From: Chrysoperla carnea
Taxonomy: Eukaryota; Arthropoda; Insecta; Neuroptera; Chrysopidae
Assembly: GCF_905475395.1 (NCBI RefSeq)
Contig: NC_058339.1
Location: 54,569,172 to 54,633,171 of the forward strand
Direction: 5' to 3'
DNA length: 64,000 nt
Every line of letters starts with the position of its first letter. Positions within the stretch are counted from its first letter, which is position 1. Below the pieces are notes generated by a model. It saw nothing but the letters and a program-made list of their open reading frames with translations, did no database searches and was not told where the DNA came from. Made by a program: the position numbers and the translations under genes. Below are positions 1 to 11,145 of the stretch, piece by piece.

Positions 1-3000
1 AGATGGTGTTTCTAAATGCATTTTTCCGCACAATCTATCTAAGGTATAATATAGAGGAACGTCGATCAATTCTTCTCGTATTACATTTAAAACGCCTAAA
101 ATACGTTTTAAAGTACCCAAATGTTGCGGCACTGACAATAATACTTTTGATACAAAAATATCATCGTGAATAGGAGCTGACCATATTGGTCCACCAACCT
201 ACAATATTTTACAATTATATAAATATATACAATATTAATTATATAAAATTAACTCAATTTGAATTTTAAGATTTGTTTTCTAAGTGAAAATAGAATTCGA
301 AAAATGTATGTATTTTATTCCCTATACTATTAAACTAGATGTTATTCGTCGATTCGCTGGACGATCTCACTTATCCCCCCATTCATAACAGTCGTAATAT
401 ATGTTACTTTTTATTATGAAACTAAATTATTTTGCTTTCAAAATCGAAATTGTTCAGAGAAGCGGGTGGATAACTTCTATCTTTATAAATTATAGCCTGC
501 GTGTTATTCTGGCGTATGCGCTACATTATTGTAAAGTTTCATTAAAATCCATTCAATAGTTTTAGAAATAGTCTAGCGAAGCGTACGGGTAACTATCAGC
601 TCGTGATGTTATATAGACTATAGCCTTTCTCGATAAATGGGCTATCCAATACTAAAAGACTTTTTCAATTCGAAACAGCAGTTTCTCAGATTAGCGCGTT
701 CAACCAACCAAACAAATTAACAAATCGAAGACCAATTTCATGTTGGGCGACTGGCAAAGTTACATTTGAAATCTTGGTCAAAAAGAAAAAAAGTTTTTAA
801 ATAGGGTCTTAATTGGTAAGTTTAATTATTTAGATCATCATACTTAAAGACAAATAATAAACTAAGTTTAATTACCCGAAATTGATGTCCACAGTGTTCA
901 CACTCTTCATTAACGGGTAGTCCCACTGGAATAACACTTTTTAAAATATTTGGATTTTTAGATGGTTTTAATACACCTAAAGGGTGTAAATTAAATGTTT
1001 CACATCCAACACACTCGTACACGAAACTTAATTTGCTAAACATAAAACATAAATATTTTAAGTTTTTGTTTCTAAAAAACAAACCTGTTAGCCGATTTAG
1101 AACTGTTGAGAGGATTAATTAACTGTTTTAAAATTCCTACACACATTATCAAAATATTGTTTCTTTTTTTTTTGTATTTGAGATATCTTCTTATACGTTC
1201 AATTTTGTTGCCCAGACTGAACTAATATTTTTTTAATATATTCATTTATATAGGATTTTTCAAGTAGCGTTTATTTATAACTAGACAATTTTATTTACCT
1301 GGTTGTTTTCTTACAAATAGCTGGTCCAGTGAAAATTTTAACAAAAACACGAATATAAAAATCTGCAGCCAAAGACAATAATGGCACAATATATCGTCCA
1401 TAACGATTTGCATGCGATTCTATGCATTGTAATAATATTCGTAATGCCTAAATAAGATAAAAATTTGATTAAAATAATACCCTTTATACACTTAAAGTAT
1501 ATTGCGAACTCTAGTCTCACCATCGGTGAGTTAATTATACGAAGTTCTCAAAAATCTTAGTAATGTAAGTTCAAAGACATGTTAGTGTATAGATCGACAC
1601 ATTTATATGAATATATGGGTAATAATCGAAGATAATAAATGAGAACTCTAGGATATTTCGAAATAAATTTGCACCGTGCAGTCTGCCACCAAATGAGCAA
1701 CGAGTAACATACATAATAAGAGTAATTACGATTAGCTAATTCATACTGATGATGACTACTTGGTAGTCGAAATACGTATTTATAAAATACAAAAAACTGA
1801 TCTAGGAAATTGGGGCGAAATCGAAAAATAAATATATGTTTATATGGAATAAAAATTTTGTTGGACATTTTTTTTAAATATTTTTTAACTTTCAATTAAA
1901 ATATTAAATTTCCAAACGCGAAAATTTTTTTTAAGTAGGATAAAAAAAATCTATAATTTCTTATTTACAATTAGCTACTTTTTTTAAATAAGCTTATACT
2001 TTTTTCTGTATGACAAAAGCAACACAGTTTTGACTGTGAAATTTATTTTATTTACAAAATTTTCGTTTTCAATGCTCGTTATTAAGTGACAATCGTACAG
2101 AATTGATTTATTTTGAAATGATAAGATATTAACTAAAGGCAAGTGAATCATTTGTATCAAAAAGATAAATTTTTTTGACAAAGCATCTTTCAAATATGCC
2201 AAGTTTACGAAGTTAACATTGCAAAAAAAGGAAGTTTCATCTTCTAACATTGTATAAACATGGAATGTTATTAACAGAATTTGAAGGCATCCCTAAATAT
2301 TTCAATAAATTATATTATAGAATTCTTAATGTCTCAATAACTAACCATTTCATGACAACTTCGAAGTCTTAATGATATTGCGCCGTATTTATAATAACAT
2401 GTTTCTGGTGTATTTCCAGCTAATACTGCCATATCAGTTGCAGTCACAAGCAGTAAACCACCGTCTTCTACACACTGGACAGCACTATCTAAAAATATTG
2501 TCGGACTGCCATATGGATCAAGATCAACGGCTGAAAATCTTTCATTCGGTTTTCGATGTTGATACATAAGCATTCTAAAGGAAAATTAAAAAAATTGAAT
2601 CTTTAAAAACCTACCAACCTTTGATATAAAAACAAAACTTACACAGCATCATTACAGCTAGATTCAACGATATTTTCTACCGAATTTAAAACAATATTTT
2701 CTTTAATATCTTCTACAGCTTTATTCGATATATCATTAGCGATTATTTTTTTAACTTCAACTACTTCTTTCGCATAGCGAATACTTCGTAATCCAGTAGC
2801 TGATAATGCTTCAAGAATAGTAAGTTTTTTTCCAACATCACGTTCGGCAGCAAATGCATTCAATACCGCAATACTATTATAAAATAATAAACTATAATTA
2901 AATCATTCCTAATTTTTAAATACTTGTAAGACTACCTTAAATCGCGGTTAAATTCTTGTACTGGATTGTAAAAAACTTGTCCTTTTGTAAGAATTTCTGC

Positions 3001-3051
3001 TTTGCCTTCTGAAATTTTTGTTACGTTCTCCACGTTTTTAATTTTATCCAT
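1..3051 (-). CDS. TRMT1: tRNA (guanine26-N2)-dimethyltransferase, 5' part (C-terminus runs off the window)
   Basis: Makes N2,N2-dimethylguanosine at position 26 of tRNAs, using S-adenosylmethionine. Six coding exons join with consistent phases: 3051-2936, 2873-2643, 2574-2346, 1447-1299, 1035-876 and 198-1. All introns have GT-AG ends on the minus strand. The start is the ATG at 3051, the first in the exon, which gives [10 protein letters not shown] and then the family signature [15 protein letters not shown]-binding motif I is seen as [13 protein letters not shown], the acidic loop as ANDIS, and the catalytic motif as DLDPYGSP. Further on come [18 protein letters not shown] and [20 protein letters not shown] four-cysteine zinc-binding pair follows (YECVGC and CEHCGHQF), then the [11 protein letters not shown] and DVPLYYTLD blocks. 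All match animal TRMT1 in order. About 340 residues are inside the window; the C-terminal part, where vertebrates carry a CCCH finger, lies outside. There is no obvious mitochondrial leader at this start. Confidence 0.95.
326..612. repeat. Degenerate copy of the CGACCCGCTTCGC-type dispersed repeat in a TRMT1 intron
   Basis: Lies in the intron 199-875 of TRMT1. It shares blocks in the same order with the repeat at 13434-13872: a TTCGCTGG block, CTCACTTATCCCC, CATAACA, TATAAATTATAG followed by a GTTATTCTG block, and TTTCATTAAAA near the end. It has drifted, so it looks older than the 13.4-kb copy. Class unknown. Confidence 0.5.
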
Positions 3052-3144
3052 TTCAATAAAAATCTTCAACGTTTGCAGATCATTTTTTAATGTTATTTTT
3101 TAGAAGTTTAAGTGTGGTTATGTTAGATTTATTTACCTTTTTAC

Positions 3145-3451
3145 CATATATGTAATACTAAAGGTATATGGGCAGTTCCTATAAGAGGAAGGCGTTCGGA
3201 CTAAGTGAAACAGATAGTGTATCGTTCTCTCACTCTTCCGATCGCATTTGTCAGCTCTGCGCATTTTTCGTGCGCACTATTTAAAATTTTTAAATGGTAA
3301 CCATGGTTACCATATTTTAGAGAATTCTCAAGCATGCGCAGTATAGATAAAATGTCTCGAACGAGAGAGAAAACAAATATTGTCGGCACCGTAAAGTTTG
3401 GACATTCTTTCCCGTACCAACTGCCCATATACCTTTAGTATTACATATATG
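3145..3451. mobile_element. Young MITE with perfect 33-bp terminal inverted repeats and 8-bp target duplication
   Basis: The first 33 bases (3145-3177, beginning CATATATGTAATACTAAAGG) are an exact reverse complement of the last 33 (3419-3451). The 8 bases CTTTTTAC occur directly outside both ends (3137-3144 and 3452-3459), as expected for a target-site duplication. An 8-bp duplication fits hAT, P or Merlin-type transposases. The interior has no coding capacity and contains a perfect 20-bp palindrome at 3294-3313 centred on CCATGG. It sits just upstream of the TRMT1 start, about 95 bp away. Identical TIRs imply recent insertion. Confidence 0.85.
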
Positions 3452-4279
3452 CTTTTTACACGCATGGAAAAAGTTAATTCTCAAAAAATTAGTAAATAGG
3501 CAACTTGTATGACATTTATGCGAGTGTTTGTCAAATATTACCTATTTATTAATTTTTTAAGTCAACTTTAACATTGTCGGTTTACTGATATAGTCTCTGT
3601 TGACGGTTTCACGTTTCATTGAATTAACAATTTATAAACATTTGCGGAACGAGCTCATACTTTACTAATGATTTTTGACGCTTTAGAAACGTATTCCACC
3701 AGGTTTTAGCTACAAACCGAGTGGATGATTTCATTTTTCTCAATTTTTAACATCTTTTACTGTACTAATAGTGGCTATGGAGGGTAGAGATAAGGAGGAC
3801 CGTATTATAAAGACCTTTTTCACATTTTTTTTTCTTTTTTTTTAAATGAAAGTAAATGTCTTGATAAATGGACTAATTTTTTTCCCCGATTTTTTTGGAG
3901 CTATATGACCGAGAAAACAGACAATGAAAATCATTAAAATTCAAATTGGCGAAAACGATCCGGAAACACACGATGTTACACGAAGGTTGGTTTGACTTCA
4001 TTTAAAGTTGATAATAATGATATATTAATAGGACTGTTGACACTGTTTTATTGTCATTGCTTGTCGAATTGACATCACGCAGATCACGTGTGCGATGGAA
4101 CAAAAAAAAAATCGTTTTAAATTATTTCAAATATTGTGACTTTTTTACAATTTTTTTTCATAGTGTTTTTATTCTTAAAAATGCATAATTTTCGAGTTAC
4201 AGACTCTACTCGAACTATATTTTCATAAAAAATTATCTAAAAGCATTTGTTTTTCATGAAAAAGGTCTATTGGGAGAAA

Positions 4280-4870
4280 ATCATAGAATAGCATAGAACC
4301 GTAATAGCTTCCTTCGTCTGTCTTTTATATCCCTTATGAAATACACAGGCATTCATGTGTTTATACAAAAATTCAAAATATTAATATAGCGCTTTGATCG
4401 GCTGCGAGACAAAGAGGGAAGACGGTCCCTTTTTTCGATCTCTTTTATGACAGTCAATAATTCACTTATTGCGTTTCCTATGCTTTTAAGTCTCTATGTT
4501 ATATATAATCTCTTTGGAGAAAATTGAAAAACTGGCAAAAAAATTTAAATTCATAAAAAATAATAAGCAAATTCAAATAACTCTTCTTTAAGTTTCTCTT
4601 TATTAATTAAAAACATATTTACAACTTTTAAAAATATAAAACATTGACATTTCTTGTTCACATATTTCCATTCGTGACTCCACAATACTGAGAACTCTAC
4701 TGATTTAAATATAAAATGAGGAGGAGGGTTAAGTATTATTCTAAACATAATTAAACTAGCGACCCGGCCCGGCTTCGCATGGGTTCAATGCTGATAATAA
4801 AAATATATTACAGAACAGAATATCATTATATACAAAAATGTGTTTATTTACGACGTCACATTAGAAACCT
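4280..4870. repeat. Intergenic patchwork of repeat fragments
   Basis: The segment around 4440-4510 (TTCACTTATTGCGTTT, then TATG and a CTCTATG block) resembles the right half of the foldback at 21318-21490. The segment 4660-4770 (TTCGTGACTC, TACTGATTTAAAT, GAGGAGG) is similar to 14720-14830. At 4757 there is a CGACCCGGCCCGGCTTCGC motif, an end sequence of dispersed arthropod repeats that also appears in variant form at 11079 and 13452. No coding region was seen in 3052-4958. Confidence 0.45.
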
Positions 4871-4958
4871 CTAAATTTAATTATCAGTGATTCTTTACTA
4901 TATTATGCATGTATTATACATGTAAACCTTCCTTTTGAATCACTCTATTAAATCACTA

Positions 4959-7676
4959 TCATTCTAACAAACGTGCAGTTGAAAAAACGTGTGTTAAAAT
5001 CGACTGAGCTCGTGTTACTTCAGTCTTAATGTGACCCCGTTTATGTTTACTTAAATTACTTTTATCTGAAAATGATTTACTACAAATGTCGCATGAAAAT
5101 GGCTTTTCTCCACTGTGAATCAATTTGTGTTTATTTAAATTACTTTTCTTATTAAATGTTCTATTACAAATATCACATAAAAATTTTTTATCATGTAATT
5201 TTTCTCCGGTATGAGTCCGTTTGTGTTGGGCTAAATCATGTTTCCTACTAAATTTTTTACTACAAATATCACATAAAAATGGTTTTTCTCCACTGTGAGT
5301 CAGTTTATGTTTAAATAAACTACTCCCATGAGCAAATGATTGGCAACAAATATCACATAAATATGGTTTTTCACCAGTATGAGTTCGTTTATGTTCATTT
5401 AAATGACTTTGACATATAAATGTTTTATTACATATATCACATAAAAATGGTCTTTCTCCTGTGTGTGATTGTTTATGTTTAACTAAAGTACTCGCATGGG
5501 TAAATGACTTGCTACAAATATCACATAAATATGGTTTTTCACCAGTATGAAGACGTTTATGCTCATTTAAATGATTTTGGCTCGTTAAAACTTTACTACA
5601 AATATCACATAAAAATGATTTTGCTCCCTTGCAAATCTGTTTAGGTTTAATTAAACCTTTTCTTTTAAATTTAGGAAATAAAAGTGGTTGATCTTCAATT
5701 TGAATTTGTGGTTCAAAAATATTTGGTTCTAACATTTCTTCTTTAATCGACAATATTTCGGTATTTATTGTTTTTCCATTTTCATGATTTCGTTCAGGTT
5801 CCCAACTAATATCACTTTTGTTATCTGGCATTTCTACCATGCTATCAGTGTTACTTTCTTCCAATATTGAATTTTTAATCTGTGCATCTTGTGTAGTAAC
5901 TCTGTCTTCTTTTTTAATAGTAAATTCTGTATTTAATTCTTTATCAAGTTTATCGTGAAAAACTGACAATGGATGTTCATTTTTCTCCCGTTCATCAGAC
6001 TCATTTCGTGAAAATAGTTTTTCTCTGGTGTGAAGTGATTTTTCAGGGTTTAAATAGTCTTCTTCGTTTTTAATAGAGAATTCTGTATTTAATCGTTTTT
6101 CAAATTTATTATTTTCGCTAATAACTGCCAATGAATGCTCATTTTTCTCCCGTTCATCAGATTTATTTCGTGGAAATAGTTTTTCTTTGGTGTGAAGTGA
6201 TTTTTCAGGGTTTAAATAGTCTTCTTCGTTTTTAATAGAGAATTCTGTATTTAATCGTTTTTCAAATTGATTATTTTCGCTAATAACTGCCAATGAATGT
6301 TCCATTTTCTCGTGTTCAAAAGATTTAGAAAATGTTTTTTCTCCATTATGTGTCGAACGTTTATGTTTATTTAAATGACTTTGACATGTAAATGTTTTAT
6401 GACACATATCACATAAAAATGGTCTTTCTCCCGTGTGTAATCGTTTATGTTTAACTAAAGTACTTCCATGATTAAATGACCTGCTACAAATATCACATAA
6501 ATATGGTTTTTCACCAGTATGAGTCCGTTTATGTGTATTTAAATGAGTTCGGCTTGTAAAACCTTTACTACAAATATCACATAAATATGGTTTTTCTCCA
6601 GAATGTATCCGTTTATGTTCAAGCAAACTCCAATTTCTATTAAATGTTTTTTTACATACATCACATGAAAATGGTTTTTCACCAGTGTGTGACATTTTAT
6701 GTTGAATTAAACTGCTTTTTCTATTAAATGTTGCATTACACATATCACATAATAATGGTTTCTCTCCCGTATGAGTTCGTTTATGTTCAATTAAATGAGT
6801 TCTATTCACAAATTTTTTACTACACATATCACATAAAAATGGTTTATCCCCAGAATGTATCATTTTATGTTTAATCAAACAGTGTTGTGTTTTAAATGTT
6901 TTTTGACACACATCACATGAAAACGGTTTTTCACCAGTGTGGGACATTTTATGATGTATTAAACTGCTTTTTCTATTAAATGTTGCATTACATATATCAC
7001 ATAAAAATGATTTCTCTCCCGTATGAGTTCGTTTATGTTTAGTTAAATCAGTTCTATTAACAAACTTTTTATTACACATATCACATAAAAATGATTTATC
7101 TCCAGAATGTATCATTTTGTGTTTAATCAAACTGTTTTGTCTATTAAATGTTTTATCACACTTATCACATGGAAATGCATTTTCTTCAGTATGAGTCCAT
7201 GTATGCTCAATTAAATTACTTTTATTATTAAATGTTTTATTACAAATATCACAAAAATATGGCTTTTCTCCAGAGTGAAGTCGTTTATGTTGAACTAAAG
7301 TCCAATGTTTGGAAAATTTTTTGTCACAAACATCACAAGGCAATAGTGTTTCTTCAATGTGAGTACGTTTGTATTCAACTAGATGATCATCTCTCAAAAA
7401 TGGTTGTGGATCTTCAGTGTCAACATTTATTAATTCATTTTTAATAATGACTTCTGTATTCAATTGCCTTTCAAGTTTAACATTTTCATTTTTAATTAAA
7501 TCATTTTCATTATTTTGTTCATGCTTAAAATCACTACTGTTTTCTAGCGTTTCTTCCAATTTAACACTGTTGCTGAATTCTTCTATTTCATTTTTAATTC
7601 GCCCTTCTTGCATTGTATGATTATCTTCTAATATTTCATCTTTAATTTCGACATCTTGAAATGAATTACTTGCCAT
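4959..7676 (-). CDS. Single-exon C2H2 zinc-finger protein with 19 fingers
   Basis: A 905-residue open frame without introns, starting MASNSFQDVEIKDEIL. The ATG at 7676 is the first in the frame and precedes a low-complexity acidic region. Nineteen C2H2 fingers are arranged as a block of 12 (about residues 112-445), a linker of about 220 residues, and a block of 7 (about 670-880). Most are joined by TGEKP-like H/C links. Finger 13 (CDICSKVLTS) lacks the usual phenylalanine. The linker contains a direct 54-residue duplication (unit 162 bp, for example TGTGAAGTGA at 6029 and 6191). The acidic N-terminus and linker carry many psi-K-x-E motifs (IKDE, IKNE, VKLE, IKEE, IKKE), the SUMO-acceptor consensus. 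No ZAD, BTB or KRAB domain was seen. It is probably a nuclear DNA-binding regulator from a lineage-specific expansion. No orthologue can be named. Confidence 0.9.
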   Translation of the reverse strand: MASNSFQDVEIKDEILEDNHTMQEGRIKNEIEEFSNSVKLEETLENSSDFKHEQNNENDLIKNENVKLERQLNTEVIIKNELINVDTEDPQPFLRDDHLVEYKRTHIEETLLPCDVCDKKFSKHWTLVQHKRLHSGEKPYFCDICNKTFNNKSNLIEHTWTHTEENAFPCDKCDKTFNRQNSLIKHKMIHSGDKSFLCDMCNKKFVNRTDLTKHKRTHTGEKSFLCDICNATFNRKSSLIHHKMSHTGEKPFSCDVCQKTFKTQHCLIKHKMIHSGDKPFLCDMCSKKFVNRTHLIEHKRTHTGEKPLLCDMCNATFNRKSSLIQHKMSHTGEKPFSCDVCKKTFNRNWSLLEHKRIHSGEKPYLCDICSKGFTSRTHLNTHKRTHTGEKPYLCDICSRSFNHGSTLVKHKRLHTGERPFLCDMCHKTFTCQSHLNKHKRSTHNGEKTFSKSFEHEKMEHSLAVISENNQFEKRLNTEFSIKNEEDYLNPEKSLHTKEKLFPRNKSDEREKNEHSLAVISENNKFEKRLNTEFSIKNEEDYLNPEKSLHTREKLFSRNESDEREKNEHPLSVFHDKLDKELNTEFTIKKEDRVTTQDAQIKNSILEESNTDSMVEMPDNKSDISWEPERNHENGKTINTEILSIKEEMLEPNIFEPQIQIEDQPLLFPKFKRKGLIKPKQICKGAKSFLCDICSKVLTSQNHLNEHKRLHTGEKPYLCDICSKSFTHASTLVKHKQSHTGERPFLCDICNKTFICQSHLNEHKRTHTGEKPYLCDICCQSFAHGSSLFKHKLTHSGEKPFLCDICSKKFSRKHDLAQHKRTHTGEKLHDKKFLCDICNRTFNKKSNLNKHKLIHSGEKPFSCDICSKSFSDKSNLSKHKRGHIKTEVTRAQSILTHVFSTARLLE

Positions 7677-7870
7677 TTTTAATACTTGTTGTATATTAAA
7701 ACGAGAAAAAAATTCTGGTTTTATTTTTCATCTGATACACGACACGAAAAGTCTTACTTTTATAGGAAAACGTAACCTGATTCTTATCCGCCAATCACAT
7801 TATTGTGGATCAAACGACTTGCTATTCTTTCATAATTTTATTTTCAGTCAATATGAGCACTTACAGTGTC

Positions 7871-8521
7871 TTGAAAACAAACAATTGACTGAGTTAATTG
7901 TTGAAATACCATGTATAGACACCATTGATTAAGTAATCTTTTTTTTACGTCATGAAAGTAAAGAAAGGCAACCACTCTTCCACACAAAGTAAAGGGTATC
8001 TTTCTTCTCACTTCCTCAATGTATTACATAGTTATAAACCGCATTCAAAACATGTATACTTGATACAATAAAATACCTACATTTGCTTTAAGTCTAACCT
8101 AATTTGTGCCCTCACGGGTAACCAGTGATGTTTACGAAAAAATGTTGTTTATTTTTTTATAAGGAACATTTTTTACATTTAAACTTTTGTTCTATCTCTA
8201 ACGGTTTACAAGAAGCACGGTTGACCTATGTTGCTCATTTACGTTAACTCGACGACCTCACAATTTACATCCTAAAAGCACGCTAAAAAATTTCAGCTTG
8301 ATATCTCTATTCGTTATTTAGTTATGTGGCGACAGACAAAAAACCGTAAATGGACTTTTTAGATGTTTTTATGTATATCTGTACCAAAATTTTATTCGTA
8401 CAGATATACATGAATATTTGCTGAGTAGCATGAATATTTTTAAGCATTACAAACTTGGGACTAAACTTAGTATACCTTCATATATTTCATATATATACTT
8501 GTATATATACATGTTATAAAA
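7871..8521 (+). repeat. Dispersed 0.6-kb repeat family, copy A (intergenic)
   Basis: Starts with ACAAACAATTGACTGAGTT and ATTGTTGAAATACCATGTAT. The middle has CTATCTCTAACGGTTTACAAG and TCAGCTTGATATCTC. It ends AACTTGGGACTAAACTTAG followed by TATATACATG and TTATAAA. The same order of blocks recurs at five other places in this window. It lies upstream of the zinc-finger gene and has no coding capacity. The ATACCATGTATA near the start and the TATACATGGTAT near the end of better copies are inverted repeats. Confidence 0.8.
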
Positions 8522-8658
8522 ATTATTTTTTCACTAACTCAAATTAGTTCATTCAGTGTTTCGTTACGAAATATTACATTAGGTATCTTACAAAATCGCT
8601 CGTAACTTGACAACGAAAAATCACTCGGCTCTCTAATCTAACGATCATAATAGAACTA

Positions 8659-8926
8659 GGTTAGGTTAGGTTACATTGGCTGTCCACGAAGCCCATTGTG
8701 ATACCATTTATGTGTTTTACCACCTTTCCGCTGATAATTTCATTTATCAGCTCCTCAATTTTAGAGGCTGAGTGCACCTCTTTCATGCATATACCATACA
8801 CTACACCAACCCATCACAACTATTAATTAAATTAATTTTGTTACGACGGCGGGAATCGAACCCGCTTTCCTAAGTATACCGCGGACGGAATTGGTTACAC
8901 CTTAACCAACTGAGTTAATAGGGCGA
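8659..8926 (-). mobile_element. tRNA-derived SINE with 13-bp target-site duplication
   Basis: Read on the minus strand it starts GTCGCCCTATTAACTCAGTTGG (an RNA polymerase III A-box-like stretch). A perfect B box GGTTCGATTCC follows at 8862-8852, about 50 nt downstream. A tRNA-unrelated body then runs to the tail AACCTAACCTAACCT (plus strand GGTTAGGTTAGGTTA at 8659). The 13-mer CATAATAGAACTA is present on both sides (8646-8658 and 8927-8939), an exact target duplication. The body with TGGTATCACAATGGGCT is of the kind seen in dispersed insect SINEs. Too degenerate and too long to be a working tRNA gene. Confidence 0.88.
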
Positions 8927-8939
8927 CATAATAGAACTA

Positions 8940-10817
8940 AAACGTATATCAAATTCCGAGGAGAAAATAGAACTCCCTAACGGTAGAGTTTTCATAAAAG
9001 CAACCTGACACGTACAATCTCGTGTTATTTCAAGATTCTTACGGCCCGTATGGTACTATAATCGCTATCCCACTACTATATATTTTATCTATTGACTTGG
9101 ACATACGTCTCCACTTTTTATTACACCCTGTATTGAAATATACTGACAGTGAAGTGATTTAACTCGAATGCAAGTAACTAAAAGAAAAATAAATGGTTGA
9201 CATTTTGAAGAGGTTAAAATTCTTTGTTTTTATTTTTCTAAATTATCAGTGTATATGTGTGTATATTTTATTTTAAATGTAAGTTAATTTCTAAATTTCC
9301 TTTAAAAATGAATGTTTGTTAATAAACATAAATAGACTTAATAGTTTATAAATAATTTAAACACTCATAATGACAATAATATAAGGAAAATATGGATCAA
9401 TTTTTTTTTTTAATTAGGTAATTATTTAAAACCCAGCACAGAGAAATGAAATATTGATATGTACATTAAACTTGAATTAATATAGATAAAACATAAATTC
9501 GATAGTTCTTGTATATCTCTCAACCAATTTCTATATTTAAACTTCAATATGTTGCTAGAGAAATGATATAATTAATACTTCGAAATATAATAATTCCTCT
9601 TTATAGAAAACTCGTTGGCTCATTAAACAAAATATTCCCATTTTCTATGAAATAAATTTTATCTAAAAGCTTTTAGACTGGTAAGGACTAACTTTTTGTC
9701 TGGTTTATAAAATTCTGGAATACCTATCAAAATCCTTATAATCATATAACAATTATAAATATCGCGGATTAATATTCTGCTTAAATCGATTTATATTCAG
9801 ATTTTCAAACATATCTCTTTCTAGGCTAATAGCACGTGAACAAAAACCATGAAATGACAAAATGGTAATTTTTTGATAGTCGATTACAGTACAGATGTAC
9901 ATTAATATAGGCTGGCCAGTCAAGCTATTGTTAGGACTTAGGACATAGGACATGTCATATTTTCTGAACTCGTGAAACGAATTTACCAAGGCTTCAATCT
10001 ATTTTAAAAGTTATCATATTTCATATCACATTTCATATTTCCTGAGTTCGTGAAACGAATTTAATAAGTCTTAAATCTATTTTACAAGAATATGCATAAA
10101 TTTGTTTGCAATCAGTCAGCTGTTTGCTAGGATGAAGTTGGTCAGTTAGTGGTCAGGCCCGAGCTATGTATGAAAAAATAACTATAAACAAGTCATGTAC
10201 AAAAGCTAAAAAAATATATGGCTTACACTTCATGGCCACTAACAAACCAATTAGAGCGATCGCGTTGTCGTATTTTTTGCTTGCCATTTTTGTGTGTGTT
10301 GTCTAGCCTGCACTTTTCCGTTATACCTGTACAGGCTTCCAACTAAGGTATACCGTTACGTGTATGCCCGGCCTGAGTAATAAATATCTTATTCAAAGTT
10401 TTCCTCTATTTCTTAACATTTAAAAGCTAAAGTTCAATTTTTACTAAGCTTGAAAGCCAAAGTCGCCCTCAAGGGCAAAAGTTATTTAACTCTTTTAATT
10501 CTACAACTTTTGTATGGATTTTTTTTTTCTAAAACCATTATTTTCCTTGTCATGTTGCTATTCCAGGATTTTTCTAAAACTGTGTATGTTGTTAGGACCA
10601 GGACGACAATATCCTTAAAATTTTCTGTCCAATGAATCCAGCGTTCTAAGTTATAAAATTATTATAAACATTAAGCTTATAACCTAGCTTTTAACTGTAT
10701 TACTTTGTAAAATAATATGTTTTTATAAAAATTTTCACTGGTCAGCAAAATTATTATTTAATGTAACCTCTTTATACTTCAATAAATTATATTTCTGACC
10801 CAAATAATTCAACATTC
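8940..10817. other. Intergenic, no gene recognised
   Basis: AT-rich sequence between the SINE and the LINE target. It contains a 78-bp imperfect tandem duplication (about 9955-10100, see separate entry). It also has a short block, GGTATACCGTTACGTGTATG at about 10349, that recurs with one change at about 17630. No reading frame here resembles a protein I know. Confidence 0.6.
9955..10100. repeat. Two imperfect 78-bp tandem units
   Basis: CGTGAAACGAATTTA occurs at 9971 and again at 10049, with similar flanks in both units (TCATATTT before, TCTATTTTA after). The spacing is 78 bp. No function is apparent. Confidence 0.7.
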
Positions 10818-11145
10818 ATATATAAATTCATATATAAATGAAAGAATAATTCATCCAAAGTATATTTAAGTGATTTTGAAAAAAAATTAATAATTCCATT
10901 TTTTTTTTTTTTTTATTAATTATTAATACAAAATAATTACATTTTTGAATAAAAAAAAAAAACGACTTGTTATTGGTAGTGGCATGTTCACAACCGTTGA
11001 GGCTGTAAGCTCATCGGAATCACGCTAAATTCACATTTCTCAATTGAATTTACAATTTATACTAGAGTGATATCGACCCGCTTCGCTGGGTATAAAAGTA
11101 AAAATTGATAAAGATTGCTCTCGCTTTATCCCCTTTCTATAACAC
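10818..11145. repeat. Left ~328-bp direct repeat flanking the LINE
   Basis: Nearly identical to 13191-13519. By eye the differences are the length of a T-run, a small TTAATTATTAA versus TTAATTAATAA change and one G/A (GTGGCATG versus GTGACATG). It ends exactly where the LINE begins. Its right-hand part is the first third of the CGACCCGCTTCGC-type dispersed repeat, which the right copy continues uninterrupted. That is what an unusually long target-site duplication would look like. Confidence 0.85.

Noticed and set aside
8659-8673. Internal telomere repeat (TTAGG-like GGTTA units)
   Set aside because: Only three units, positioned exactly as the tail of the SINE.
8838-8926. Possible tRNA gene on the minus strand
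   Set aside because: Box A and B are present, but the segment does not close into a clean acceptor stem, continues into a SINE body and is bounded by a 13-bp target duplication.
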